NCBI GenBank assembly: GCA_001769125.1
Contig: MEOG01000123.1
Span: 48,120-112,119, forward strand
Direction: 5' to 3'
DNA from: Bacteroidetes bacterium GWF2_35_48
GTDB taxonomy: Bacteria > Bacteroidota > Bacteroidia > Bacteroidales > GWF2-35-48
Length of the DNA stretch: 64,000 bases
The notes under the pieces were generated by a model, which had not been told where the DNA came from, did not search any database, and saw only the letters and a list, made by a program, of their open reading frames with translations. Within the stretch, counting starts at the first letter, position 1. Every line of letters starts with the position of its first letter. Of the stretch, positions 1-8,333 are shown one piece after another. The translations under genes were made by a program, and so were the position numbers.

Positions 1-1471
1 CACCTCCTTTTGCTGCGCGAATAGCTGTATCTTTCGCTTCATATAAAATAAAACCCATGTCGCCCGGACTAATTTTTTTCAAAATTGTTTCAGCGATATT
101 TTTTTTATTTATGGTATCATCAAAGCGAATTGAAGTTGTGGTTCCAAATTTATTAGCCCATAGTTTTTTTGCAGCAGAACTGCTTATAAAAGCTTTAGGC
201 GTTCCTCTGTGATTTTTCCAGTATTCTTCATCTTTCTGTCTTATTTTTTTCAGATCAACAGGTATTCCTAATTGCCAGTCACTGCAACGATCTACTTCTG
301 CTAATCCTTCAAATTCGGGCATTAACATCGGGTCGTTTCCATAAGCTTCAAAAGGAATTATTTTTTTTATAATAAAACTTGATTTTTCTTCTTTCAGCGT
401 TCGTAACGGATCGACAACAAAATAGGCTATCTTAACTGTATCTCCGGGTTTTGCATTAATATCTTCTGCAGTCCATTTATTAATAATTATTTCGTTCTCT
501 TGTAAATCTGGGTCAATGATTTTTCCAACATCAGCAGCAAAAGAATAGGGAGTTATTAAATCGCCTTTTTGTATGGAATTGACCATATATGAAAAAACAG
601 GAATAGCTTCTTTTGAGAATTCTTTGCAAATCGCAACAATGGTATTTTCAATAAAAATGCGGTCGGAAGAAAGTTCTATTTGTTTCATACTGGCGACATT
701 CCTGAATTTAAGATGAAGGTCTTCAAGCTCCCATGATTCCTGTAGGGTCTGCAATAAAAAAGATTTGTTTAATGATGATAGATTCTCTGAAATAAGGATG
801 GTATTGCCTTTATTGCCTAATGATAGCAATTTCCCCAATTGTTTTATGGGCATGAAAATATTATAAGGTGTTACCTGATTATTATTAATGTTGAAATTTC
901 CGGCGTTTTTTTCATCAGCAATTTTTGAAATTTTTAAACGGATTGAAACAGAATTCATTTCATCGGGAGAGAAAGGTGCGTCAAGCGGTACGGGTTTTAT
1001 TTTTTCTGTTTTTAATAGTAAATCATCTCCAGCTTTAACATTCAGTTCTGCTGCAAGTTTAGTGTTTATAATAATATTTTCATCGGCAAATTCTGTATCA
1101 AATAATTTTGTATTGAAAACAACTCCAAAGCGTTTGTCAATGCCATTTATCTGAATGTTGTAAATTTTTTTCTCACTTTTTTCAGAACCCGCAATTCCTT
1201 TTACCTGCAAAAGGGGAGCGCAGGGAGCAGCGATTTTTTTTTCTGTTTTATCACAAAAAGAAATCTGAAAAAAACGATTTTGGGAAGAAAGAATATATTC
1301 TGTTTTTCCAAGCCTATTGATTACAATTTGTTGTAAGCTGAAAGATACAGAATCTCCAATAATAAGCGATGCTGTTATGATGGCTGTGCAAAGAACAGAG
1401 CCCCATAAAACATTCAGGTTTGAACGTCTGTAATAGAGAAAACTTTTTATGATAAATTTCCAAAGATTCAT
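1..1471 (-). CDS. ABC transporter permease, FtsX-like (C-terminus outside window)
   Basis: The open frame runs without a stop from an ATG at 1471 down to the window edge, giving 490 codons; the C-terminus lies beyond base 1. The protein begins MNLWKFIIKSFLYYRRSNLN, then has one hydrophobic segment (about residues 22-44, ending near IIGDSVSFSL). A long extracytoplasmic region follows, with alternating charged and beta-rich stretches. A short N-terminal cytoplasmic piece, a first TM helix and a large MacB-like periplasmic domain are typical of FtsX/MacB-family permeases, which work with a separate ABC ATPase on lipoproteins, peptides or drugs. The remaining helices would lie in the missing part. 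No ATPase gene is visible here. The family assignment rests on architecture; the substrate is unknown. Confidence 0.75.
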   Translation of the reverse strand, partial: MNLWKFIIKSFLYYRRSNLNVLWGSVLCTAIITASLIIGDSVSFSLQQIVINRLGKTEYILSSQNRFFQISFCDKTEKKIAAPCAPLLQVKGIAGSEKSEKKIYNIQINGIDKRFGVVFNTKLFDTEFADENIIINTKLAAELNVKAGDDLLLKTEKIKPVPLDAPFSPDEMNSVSIRLKISKIADEKNAGNFNINNNQVTPYNIFMPIKQLGKLLSLGNKGNTILISENLSSLNKSFLLQTLQESWELEDLHLKFRNVASMKQIELSSDRIFIENTIVAICKEFSKEAIPVFSYMVNSIQKGDLITPYSFAADVGKIIDPDLQENEIIINKWTAEDINAKPGDTVKIAYFVVDPLRTLKEEKSSFIIKKIIPFEAYGNDPMLMPEFEGLAEVDRCSDWQLGIPVDLKKIRQKDEEYWKNHRGTPKAFISSSAAKKLWANKFGTTTSIRFDDTINKKNIAETILKKISPGDMGFILYEAKDTAIRAAKGG

Positions 1472-1530
1472 TCAGCAAAGTTATTTTTTTTACAATATTT
1501 TTTTAAGAACATGATATTTTTAATTTTATT

Positions 1531-1643
1531 GTTGCAGGTTGCAAGGTTTCAGGTTGCAGGTTGAACTGCTGGCTGAGCGAATCTGTGCTGCTTTAGCGGT
1601 AGTCGAAGTCAGTGGATAAACCTGTAATCTTGCAACCTGCAAC
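1531..1643. repeat. Intergenic inverted repeat, GTTGCAGG family, copy 1
   Basis: GTTGCAGGTTGCAAG at 1531-1545 is the exact reverse complement of 1629-1643. The 83-nt loop holds CTGAGCGAAT and GTCGAAG pieces. Related arms occur at 7470-7516 and 9149-9211. The repeat fills the gap upstream of the 1747 gene and inflates that reading frame upstream of its true start. Confidence 0.8.
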
Positions 1644-1746
1644 TTATTTTATATTTCACAAACCTAATATTTTTTACAAGCTCATTTCTCCCCTTCTTTT
1701 TTATTGCAGCATTTATTTTATTTCTGTATGTTTGTCCTGTTTAAAT

Positions 1747-2298
1747 ATGAAAAACATAATTATAAATATTATTTTCTTTACAATCTGCTTTAGCGCATTT
1801 TCTCAAAAGGCAACGAAAAGCATTGAAGCCGGATTTGGTATTGAATATAATTACCAGACTAAGGGCATTGCTCCTGAAATCAGAGTTGAAATTCCAGTTT
1901 TTGGGAATGCAGCTATTACACCACGCTTATCTTATTTTCCGGGGTTTAACACGGTTCATGAATTATTCCTCGGGATAGATGCAAATTATCATTATCCGAT
2001 AATAAAGAAATTTAGTTTTTACAGTCTGCTCGGAGTATATTATGATCACTGGGTTAATAGCGATGATTTTACTTCAACAGTAGCAAAAAAAAGCAATGTG
2101 GTTATTCAGGCCGGAGCTGGCGTTGAATATAACAGAGGATGCCTAAATCCATTTCTCGAACATCGTTATGATTTTAAATGGAAAGAAGGCACCACTGTTT
2201 TGGGCATTAAATTTAATTTCGGAAAGTGTGGCTTTGGTGGAAGAGGAGGAGGCAGAGGAAGTGATTTATGTCCGGCGTATGGTAACAGAAAGAGGTGA
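1747..2298 (+). CDS. Predicted outer-membrane beta-barrel protein
   Basis: A 183-residue protein. The ATG at 1747 is preferred over the open frame reaching back to 1612, because it directly precedes a signal peptide (MKNIIINIIFFTICFSAFSQ) and the upstream part overlaps an intergenic repeat. After the signal peptide come short alternating strands (EAGFGIEYNYQT, PRLSYFPGF, YSLLGVYYDHW, QAGAGVEYNRG, VLGIKFNFG), as expected for a small eight-stranded barrel. The tail is glycine/arginine-rich and basic, which is unusual for a barrel end and may reflect a 3' frame change. The next gene starts 70 nt downstream on the same strand. No specific function is recognised. Confidence 0.7.
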   Translation: MKNIIINIIFFTICFSAFSQKATKSIEAGFGIEYNYQTKGIAPEIRVEIPVFGNAAITPRLSYFPGFNTVHELFLGIDANYHYPIIKKFSFYSLLGVYYDHWVNSDDFTSTVAKKSNVVIQAGAGVEYNRGCLNPFLEHRYDFKWKEGTTVLGIKFNFGKCGFGGRGGGRGSDLCPAYGNRKR

Positions 2299-2325
2299 TA
2301 CATTATATGCACTATTGGATTGTGG

Positions 2326-2345
2326 AGACGTTGCATGCAACGTCT
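2326..2345. repeat. Perfect 20-bp palindrome between two envelope genes
   Basis: AGACGTTGCATGCAACGTCT is a perfect dyad with no spacer. It lies after the stop at 2298 and 23 nt before the ATG at 2369. It could be a regulator-binding site or a dispersed repeat. There is no T-tract, so it is not an obvious intrinsic terminator. Confidence 0.8.
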
Positions 2346-2368
2346 ACTACATAATAAAAAAAATCATT

Positions 2369-3298
2369 ATGAAATCTAAAAGAAAAATACTTCTCGCATT
2401 TTTTGGTTTGACATTAATCTTTGCAGTATTTTCATGCTCTAAAGAACGTTTGGAGCAACAGCAGGAGCCCGTTTATACGAATTTAGATAATTTCTATGAC
2501 GACAATCAGTTGCCCGAGCAAACGTTTACGGTTGATTCTTTAGGTCAGGATTCAATAACAGGCTTGCAGGGCACAAAAATATGGGGTGTGCCGAAAACAA
2601 TTTTTATGAAAAAGTCCGACCATCAGGATGTTTTTTATCCGTTCACGATTAAATTGATTGAAGCATATTCTATTAAAGAAATGATTTTTGCAAAACTTCC
2701 GAATAAGTCAGGAAGCGCTGTTTTACAGACCGGGTGTGAATTGAAAATTACGGCATGGAAAGATACTGCGGAGCTTGTGTTGAAACAGAATAACGGATAT
2801 GGAGTGCTGGCAGATGTTGATACTGTTTTTACAGGAATGAATGTGTTTTATGGCTTTACTGCCGGGTCAACCAATGACTGGAACAGTGATGTTGTTCAGT
2901 GTGGCGATTATCTTTTTACGAATGATGTTGTTACAAGCCTTGTAAATGAAAGTCGTGGCTATAAAATGCGAATTGTAAAAACAGGCTGGTTTAGTCCTGC
3001 CAAATTTCCTTCAATAAGCGGTACAGGAAGTGTAACATTTACTGCTGAAGGAACGAATACAGAATTAATAGATATTTATATTGTTTTTAAAAACCTGCAT
3101 TCCTACATAAAAGTAAGCAATCTTACTGTAAATGGATTACCCATGGGCCAGCCCATTACAATTTTTGCAATTGGAAATTCAGCGACATCCATGTATTCTT
3201 TCAAACAAGACTATGTTGTAAGCAGCAACTTATCCGTAACCCTCAGTATGCAGACAGCCACGCAAACAGAGGTTCTCAATATGCTATCAACATTATAA
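2369..3298 (+). CDS. Lipoprotein of unknown function
   Basis: A 309-residue protein. The ATG at 2369 is chosen because it opens a lipoprotein signal (MKSKRKILLAFFGLTLIFAV followed by FSCS), with Cys as the lipidated residue. The longer frame back to 2168 overlaps the previous gene out of frame. The mature part has mixed beta character with many Asn, Thr and Val residues (for example TGSVTFTAEGTNTELIDIYI) and no catalytic motif that I recognise. It probably sits at the outer membrane. Its stop lies 11 nt before the transketolase ATG, so it may share a transcript with it, although no functional link is apparent. Confidence 0.75.
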   Translation: MKSKRKILLAFFGLTLIFAVFSCSKERLEQQQEPVYTNLDNFYDDNQLPEQTFTVDSLGQDSITGLQGTKIWGVPKTIFMKKSDHQDVFYPFTIKLIEAYSIKEMIFAKLPNKSGSAVLQTGCELKITAWKDTAELVLKQNNGYGVLADVDTVFTGMNVFYGFTAGSTNDWNSDVVQCGDYLFTNDVVTSLVNESRGYKMRIVKTGWFSPAKFPSISGTGSVTFTAEGTNTELIDIYIVFKNLHSYIKVSNLTVNGLPMGQPITIFAIGNSATSMYSFKQDYVVSSNLSVTLSMQTATQTEVLNMLSTL

Positions 3299-3309
3299 CG
3301 CATAGACAT

Positions 3310-4137
3310 ATGACCTTAGATATTTTGCAATTTTTAAAAGAGAAAGCAAAAGAAATCCGCATAGATGTTGTGCGTAGTCTCGAAGCAGCCGGTTCGGGTC
3401 ATATCGGTGGTTCTCTCGGACTTGCAGATGTGTTTTCGGTTCTGTATTTTCATGCAATGAATCATCGTCCTTCGAATCCGCATTGGGAAGATCGCGACAG
3501 GCTGGTGCTTTCGATTGGCCATGTTGCTCCTGTTTATTATGCCGCACTTGCTCATGCCGGTTATTTCCCAAGAGAAGAATTATTAACGCTCCGTAAATTT
3601 GGTTCACGCCTACAGGGGCATCCTGGAAAAGATCATGATCTTCCCGGAATAGAAACATCATCAGGTTCTTTGGGTCAGGGGCTATCTATTGCTGTTGGAA
3701 TGGCACTCGCTGCAAAAACAGACAAGAAAAACTGGCGCATTTTTTCTGTGCATGGCGATGGAGAATTGCAGGAAGGCTCCATTTGGGAAGCGGCCATGAG
3801 CGCAGCGCATTATAAGCTCGATAATATCGTTGCAATTGTTGACAGAAACGATTGTCAGATAGATGGCAGAACAAAAGATGTGATGAATCTTGAACCTCTT
3901 TCCGATAAATGGAAATCTTTTGGTTGGGAGGTAATAGAATGTGATGGCAACAGTATATTTGAACTCTTTGCTGCGTTTGAAAAAACAAAAAATCAATCAG
4001 GAAAACCTTTTGTAATAATTGCAAAAACTTTGATGGGAAAAGGAGTGAAGAGCATTGAAGATGATTACAGGTGGCACGGAAAAGCACCGTCGAATGAGGA
4101 AGCGAAGAGGTTTGTGAGGGAGATTTTAGATTGTTAA
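3310..4137 (+). CDS. Transketolase, N-terminal (TPP-binding) subunit
   Basis: A 275-residue protein that matches the N-terminal half of transketolase, which binds the thiamine diphosphate pyrophosphate in the non-oxidative pentose phosphate pathway. Visible features are GSGHIGGSLGLADV near residue 30, SSGSLGQGLSIAVG near 118, the metal/TPP motif GDGELQEGSIWEA near 150 followed by the Asn of the motif (VDRNDCQIDG), and the segment LMGKGVKSIEDDYRWHGKAP near the end. At the family's usual ILSKGH position it reads VLSIGH, a Lys-to-Ile difference. In split transketolases the C-terminal (pyrimidine-binding) subunit normally follows directly. It is absent here and AT-rich genes follow instead. The partner must be encoded elsewhere for activity. 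Confidence 0.93.
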   Translation: MTLDILQFLKEKAKEIRIDVVRSLEAAGSGHIGGSLGLADVFSVLYFHAMNHRPSNPHWEDRDRLVLSIGHVAPVYYAALAHAGYFPREELLTLRKFGSRLQGHPGKDHDLPGIETSSGSLGQGLSIAVGMALAAKTDKKNWRIFSVHGDGELQEGSIWEAAMSAAHYKLDNIVAIVDRNDCQIDGRTKDVMNLEPLSDKWKSFGWEVIECDGNSIFELFAAFEKTKNQSGKPFVIIAKTLMGKGVKSIEDDYRWHGKAPSNEEAKRFVREILDC

Positions 4138-4267
4138 TTATTTCTTGTATAAAAGCCTCAAATAAAAATGGAAGTATCTATTTGCTTTGGAAGCTGGATA
4201 ATTACGGGTTTATTGAGAATGTTTTTTAGTTATAGCCAGTTATCAAACAAAAAATGACATTCAAACT

Positions 4268-5176
4268 ATGAAAAAAGCAATAATGCTTGTAATTCTACTT
4301 TTAACAAACAGTAAAATATTTTGCCAAGATATTGTTGATACAACAAAATTATGGAGTAACGTAATAAATAAATTACCATCTTGGATAGTAATGACAGAAT
4401 ATATCAAATTTGATAACGATACAATGATTGATTTAAAAACTTACAAAAAAGTACTCCGATCAACAGATGAATTTCATAATAACTGGTCAATTCATGGTTT
4501 TATAAGAGAAACCGTTGACAAGAGAGTATATTTTAGAGCAGATACATCACATCAGGAATATCTATTATATGACTTTGATGTTTTTCAAAACGATACGATA
4601 AATATTTTTTTTTTGAATAGCTATGCAAATGATTTATATCTATCTCCAGTAAAATATAAGATTAGCTTAATAGACAGCATCTATATAAGCAATGAATATA
4701 GAAAACAAATTCATTTAAATATAATATTTGACTTAGATCCTATAGGTTATGAATGTGATCATTGGATAGAAGGAATAGGGAGTATAAAAGGTATTTTACA
4801 TGGATATGACGAAATAACTCCATCAGATTCGTATAGATTACTTTGTTATTCTGAAAACAATATTTTAAAATATCAAAATCCGAATTTTATTTCGTGCTAT
4901 TATATTTGGACTGGGATTGACATTATTGACAACACATCAGATATTTTAATATATCCCAATCCGATAATTAATATTTCACAACTATCAATACCATCAATAG
5001 GAGAAAATCATAAATTGACGATAAAAATTTTTAATAGTATAGGACAGAGGATAAAAATAAATGAATTTAATGGAATAATAGATATTCATAAAAATAATTT
5101 TAAGACTGGTATTTATTACTTCATGATAGCAAATGATACAAGTATTATTAAAACTGGAAATTTCATGATAAAATAA
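4268..5176 (+). CDS. Secreted protein with T9SS type A sorting domain
   Basis: A 302-residue protein with a signal peptide (MKKAIMLVILLLTNSKIFCQ). The central region has no recognised enzymatic motif; it resembles the many Bacteroidota T9SS cargos whose N-terminal parts are family-specific. The last 80 residues form a T9SS type A sorting domain: ILIYPNPIIN, then LTIKIFNSIGQRI, then FKTGIYYFMI and GNFMIK. This predicts export across the outer membrane and possible surface attachment. The gene and its neighbour at 5212 are noticeably more AT-rich than the transketolase upstream, suggesting later acquisition. Confidence 0.8.
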   Translation: MKKAIMLVILLLTNSKIFCQDIVDTTKLWSNVINKLPSWIVMTEYIKFDNDTMIDLKTYKKVLRSTDEFHNNWSIHGFIRETVDKRVYFRADTSHQEYLLYDFDVFQNDTINIFFLNSYANDLYLSPVKYKISLIDSIYISNEYRKQIHLNIIFDLDPIGYECDHWIEGIGSIKGILHGYDEITPSDSYRLLCYSENNILKYQNPNFISCYYIWTGIDIIDNTSDILIYPNPIINISQLSIPSIGENHKLTIKIFNSIGQRIKINEFNGIIDIHKNNFKTGIYYFMIANDTSIIKTGNFMIK

Positions 5177-5211
5177 CTGGCTAAAAAATTTGGTTTGATA
5201 ATTATAAAATT

Positions 5212-6078
5212 ATGAAAAACTTATTAATAATAATATTGGTTTTTGAATTAGTGTTTTCAATAAATGAATTAAAAGCACAACAGGTAAATAATAAGATATA
5301 TTCTGAGATTTGTGATTGCTGGAATTGTCTTATGAATAATAAAAATAAAGAGGCAATAATTAAAGGTGTTTTTCGTAAATATACCCCTAATAAAATAGGT
5401 AAAGGTGCAAATCAGATGTTCTGGGATTGGGAAATTCAATTGAGCGATGGTTATTCAGTACCAATAAAAAATACATATTCAGAAATAAATTATTCTTCTT
5501 TTGAAAACAAATTTGTCCAGATAAAAGGATTGATATTTTTCGGAACAATCATAGGTTCAGGTAAAGAGCAAAGTGCATCAGGTTATAGAATTGACCCGAT
5601 AGAAATCGTGGAGATTAATAATTATGATTTCCAAAAAATACTCAAACAAATTCAAGATTCTTTACCAGATAGTTGGACTGCTTTAACAGATTTAGCTAAT
5701 GTAAATGAAATTGTTATACAATCTACGACTATTGATTTAAAACCAGACTTGACAACAAGTGATCCACAAGAACTAAAAGGTAAATGTGAAATTTTTATAC
5801 TTAGAGTTCCTCGAATTTCTCCAGATTCAATTGAAATTAAACGTAAATTGAATAAAAAATTGAGAGACAATTTACCTCCTCAAATATCAAAAGATAATCT
5901 TAAAATTTGGTATATTCAAAATGAAAAATCGCTGAAATTATTGGATGAAGAACCAACAAATTATGATAATAATTACAGTTACAGAATAAAATGTAGGAGA
6001 TTCCCAAAGAATGATGAAGATAGAAAAACATATAATAGGATTTTGTCATTTTTAAACAGACATTTTATAAGCTATTAA
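5212..6078 (+). CDS. Exported protein of unknown function
   Basis: A 288-residue protein starting 36 nt after the previous stop, so probably co-transcribed. The N-terminus (MKNLLIIILVFELVFSINEL, then KAQQ) looks like a signal peptide. Three cysteines lie close together just after it (CDCWNCL), a possible metal or disulfide site. The first half is beta-rich, with a WDWEIQLSDGYSVP and FVQIKGLIFFGTI pattern. The second half is lysine-rich and more helical. There is no T9SS sorting tail, so the protein may stay in the periplasm. I do not recognise a family. Confidence 0.65.
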   Translation: MKNLLIIILVFELVFSINELKAQQVNNKIYSEICDCWNCLMNNKNKEAIIKGVFRKYTPNKIGKGANQMFWDWEIQLSDGYSVPIKNTYSEINYSSFENKFVQIKGLIFFGTIIGSGKEQSASGYRIDPIEIVEINNYDFQKILKQIQDSLPDSWTALTDLANVNEIVIQSTTIDLKPDLTTSDPQELKGKCEIFILRVPRISPDSIEIKRKLNKKLRDNLPPQISKDNLKIWYIQNEKSLKLLDEEPTNYDNNYSYRIKCRRFPKNDEDRKTYNRILSFLNRHFISY

Positions 6079-6164
6079 ACACGAAAAATTATCAACCAAT
6101 TTCAAGACGATACACTAATTCAATGTTCAACAAAAATTTCAAAACTAAAATAAAATGAATCCAC

Positions 6165-6245
6165 TCCGAAAAGTATCAATTCGCCACGAATCTGCCAGAC
6201 AGTACAGGCAGGTTCGTGTCATTTTTAACCTATGGGGTTTTCGGA
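6165..6245. repeat. Nested inverted repeat between two AT-rich genes
   Basis: Outer arms TCCGAAAA (6165-6172) and TTTTCGGA (6238-6245) enclose inner arms CACGAATCTGCC (6185-6196) and GGCAGGTTCGTG (6207-6218), the latter with one mismatch. The 206-bp gap holds no convincing gene. The element may be a dispersed palindromic repeat or a weak terminator for the pair ending at 6078. Confidence 0.65.
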
Positions 6246-6284
6246 ATAGACTCAAAAAATAAATAAAATTAATAATTTACAAAA

Positions 6285-7373
6285 ATGAAAATTTGTAGTA
6301 AATGTATAATAAACGATAAATATCCGGGAATTTCTTTCAATGAAGATGGAGCATGTTCCTTGTGTACAGTACAAAAAAAATATAACCCAATTGGTGAAGA
6401 TAAATTATTGGACATTTTTCAAAAAGCAAAAAAAATATCATCAAAATATGATGCACTCGTTCCATTAAGCGGGGGTAAGGACAGTACGTTTATCTTACAT
6501 TTAGCGGTAAATGTGTATAAGCTTAATGTATTAGCAATGACTTATGATAATGGATTTTTTAGCCCAACTGCATTACAGAATATTCAAAGATCAATAGAAA
6601 TAACAAAAGTTAAACATATTTTTTGTAAACCAGATACAAAGGTTTTAAAAAAGATTTATAGAAGTACGCTTTTATATTCAGGAGATATCTGTGGAGCATG
6701 TGATATAGGAACAAAGGCGAATATATTAAAAGTTGCAAAAGATTATTCTTGCCCAATTATTCTATATGGAACATCTCCATTAGAAGAAGATTCATTTTTG
6801 CCAGATTCAGTGCAAGATATAGTAAGATTCAAATATATATTAAGCAAATATTCTGATTTGTCAAGAAAAGAAATTAATGATTTTTTAATATATCCGAATC
6901 TAAATCTATTTTTACTCTCGATTAATAAAAAAATAGGAAAAATGGCAAAAGAAGTAAAACCATTGTTTTATATAAATAACCCTACCGACAAAGAAATGGG
7001 AGAAATTATTGCAAAAGAATTGGATTGGAAAGAAGATACCGGTAAAGAATATTCCAAACATTTCGATTGTATTGCAGAACCACTGACAAATTATGTAAGG
7101 AATCAAATATATGGTTATGAAAGAAGGCTATGTCAATATAGTAATATGATAAGACGAAACGAAATTTCGAGAGATAAGGCTTTAGAATTATATTCGAAAG
7201 ATGAAATCACATCTTTACCAACAAGCTATCAAAATGTTTTACATTATTTAAACCTTACAGAAAAAGACATTCAAATCATAATAAAAAATCAGCCCTTAAA
7301 ATTTGAAAAGCATACTTCAAAAATTAATAGATTTTTTACAAGTTTAATAAAAATTAAACAAAGAATTAATTAG
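6285..7373 (+). CDS. PP-loop amidotransferase, WbpG-like (N-acetyl sugar amidotransferase)
   Basis: A 362-residue protein beginning with a Cys-rich module (MKICSKC, then GACSLC) followed by the ATP-pyrophosphatase P-loop VPLSGGKDSTFI near residue 60. A second Cys pair (GDICGACDIG, near 135) follows. This arrangement matches the WbpG/PseA/LegG N-acetyl-sugar amidotransferases, which work with a glutamine amidotransferase (HisF/HisH-like partners) to make amidino groups on surface sugars. The C-terminal 80 residues are lysine-rich. No other sugar-biosynthesis gene is nearby, so the gene looks isolated from its usual cluster. It is strongly AT-rich like the two genes upstream. The fold is confident; the exact substrate is not. 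Confidence 0.75.
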   Translation: MKICSKCIINDKYPGISFNEDGACSLCTVQKKYNPIGEDKLLDIFQKAKKISSKYDALVPLSGGKDSTFILHLAVNVYKLNVLAMTYDNGFFSPTALQNIQRSIEITKVKHIFCKPDTKVLKKIYRSTLLYSGDICGACDIGTKANILKVAKDYSCPIILYGTSPLEEDSFLPDSVQDIVRFKYILSKYSDLSRKEINDFLIYPNLNLFLLSINKKIGKMAKEVKPLFYINNPTDKEMGEIIAKELDWKEDTGKEYSKHFDCIAEPLTNYVRNQIYGYERRLCQYSNMIRRNEISRDKALELYSKDEITSLPTSYQNVLHYLNLTEKDIQIIIKNQPLKFEKHTSKINRFFTSLIKIKQRIN

Positions 7374-7469
7374 TATTTGCATTTGAATTATACTCAAAAT
7401 GCTTAAATTCTTTACCTCTAGGTTTCGATGCTTCGGCTCTGCTCTGCAACCTCAAGCTCAACCTATCAG

Positions 7470-7516
7470 GTTGCAGGTTACAAGTTGTAAGTTGTTATAA
7501 ACCTGTAACTTGCAAC
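7470..7516. repeat. Intergenic inverted repeat, GTTGCAGG family, copy 2
   Basis: Left arm 7470-7486 (GTTGCAGGTTACAAGTT) pairs with right arm 7500-7516 (AACCTGTAACTTGCAAC) at 15 of 17 positions. The flanking bases 7427-7464 carry TTCGATGCTTCGG and CAAGCTCAACC, pieces related to the TGAGCTTGTCGAA core found inside hsdR. Confidence 0.75.
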
Positions 7517-7707
7517 ATGCAACTAAAATAAAAAAAAGTTAAAATATCAAACGTTTACAGTATAATAACTTTAAAAGCCTGATGAAATTACCGAAATGCC
7601 AACACGCAATAAACCGAATTTGTATTTTTTATTTGAAACGTTAGTCACTTACGCAATATATATCCCTACGGCAGCTAAGAAGCGCGAAACAACGCCTGCC
7701 CTCGACC

Positions 7708-7739
7708 TTTGTGCTTTATACAAAAAAAACGTAAATTTG
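7708..7739 (+). promoter_or_regulatory. Bacteroidota-type promoter upstream of ruvX
   Basis: TTTG at 7708-7711 is followed after 20 bp by TAAATTTG at 7732-7739, matching the -33 TTG and -7 TAnnTTTG elements used by the Bacteroidota primary sigma factor. Transcription would start near 7746, leaving a leader of about 115 nt before ruvX. Confidence 0.6.
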
Positions 7740-7862
7740 CAACATAAATTTGATAGATTATCGAATGATAAATAAAGAGACTGCATATAAAAAAAATTCT
7801 GAATTGGTAGAGCGATTTATGCGTTTTTATGTCAAATGCAATAAATAAAAAATAAAAATAAA

Positions 7863-8285
7863 ATGGGACGAATATTAGCCATAGATTACGGGAAAAAAAG
7901 AGTGGGGTTAGCTGTTACAGACCCGCTGCAAATTATTGCTACATCTTTAACAACGGTTTCAGCACATGATGCTATGTCGTTTCTTGAAAATTATTTTAAA
8001 ACAGAAATTGTAGATCGTGTCGTGATAGGATATCCGCGTCAGATGAATAATGAATTATCGGAGGCAGTAGAATTTATTGACCCATTTATTGCTGCATTTA
8101 AAAAGAAATTTCCTGACAAGCCTATTGAACTTGCAGATGAGCGGTTCACTTCAAAAATGGCATTTCAAACCATGATAGATTCTGGGATAGGGAAAATGAA
8201 GAGAAGAGATAAAGCATTAGTAGATACAATCAGTGCTACAATAATTTTACAGTCATATCTTGAGCAAAAGAAAAATAAAATGTAA
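7863..8285 (+). CDS. ruvX: RuvX/YqgF, putative pre-16S rRNA nuclease
   Basis: A 140-residue protein of the usual family length. The RNase H-like motifs are present: LAIDYGKKRVGLAVTDP at the N-terminus (first acidic residue), VVIGYPRQMN in the middle, and ELADERFTSKMA followed by DTISATIILQSYL with the last catalytic Asp. YqgF proteins process the 16S rRNA 5' end and were first proposed as Holliday junction resolvases. The start has no Shine-Dalgarno sequence, only an A-rich leader, as is normal for Bacteroidota. The last 31 bp of the gene are part of a 46-bp sequence repeated at 9100-9145. Confidence 0.95.
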   Translation: MGRILAIDYGKKRVGLAVTDPLQIIATSLTTVSAHDAMSFLENYFKTEIVDRVVIGYPRQMNNELSEAVEFIDPFIAAFKKKFPDKPIELADERFTSKMAFQTMIDSGIGKMKRRDKALVDTISATIILQSYLEQKKNKM

Positions 8286-8300
8286 TTTTGCAGATAAAAT
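8255..8300. repeat. Left copy of the 46-bp direct repeat (ruvX 3' end)
   Basis: Begins ATATCTTGAGCAAAAG and includes the ruvX stop codon at 8283-8285. It differs from the right copy at two positions, 8285 and 8295. Confidence 0.85.
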
Positions 8301-8333
8301 CAAAGAATTAATTTAATTCCTTAATCAACAACG

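Larger units (their letters stand above)
7374..7862. other. 489-bp gene-free stretch upstream of ruvX
   Basis: The stretch holds the second GTTGCAGG-type inverted repeat (7470-7516), a good Bacteroidota promoter (7708-7739) and a 27-codon frame at 7765-7848 (MINKETAYKKNSELVERFMR and seven more residues). That frame lies in the ruvX leader and I do not count it as a gene. I see no RNA gene here. Confidence 0.6.

Noticed and set aside
888..1154. Plus-strand frame of 88 codons
   Set aside because: It is antisense to the permease gene, which has strong protein character in its own frame.
1612..1746. Longer N-terminus for the barrel protein
   Set aside because: It is translated repeat sequence and would precede an otherwise good signal peptide.
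7765..7848. 27-codon gene in the ruvX leader
   Set aside because: It is short and AT-rich with no other support; it could be a leader peptide but nothing shows it.
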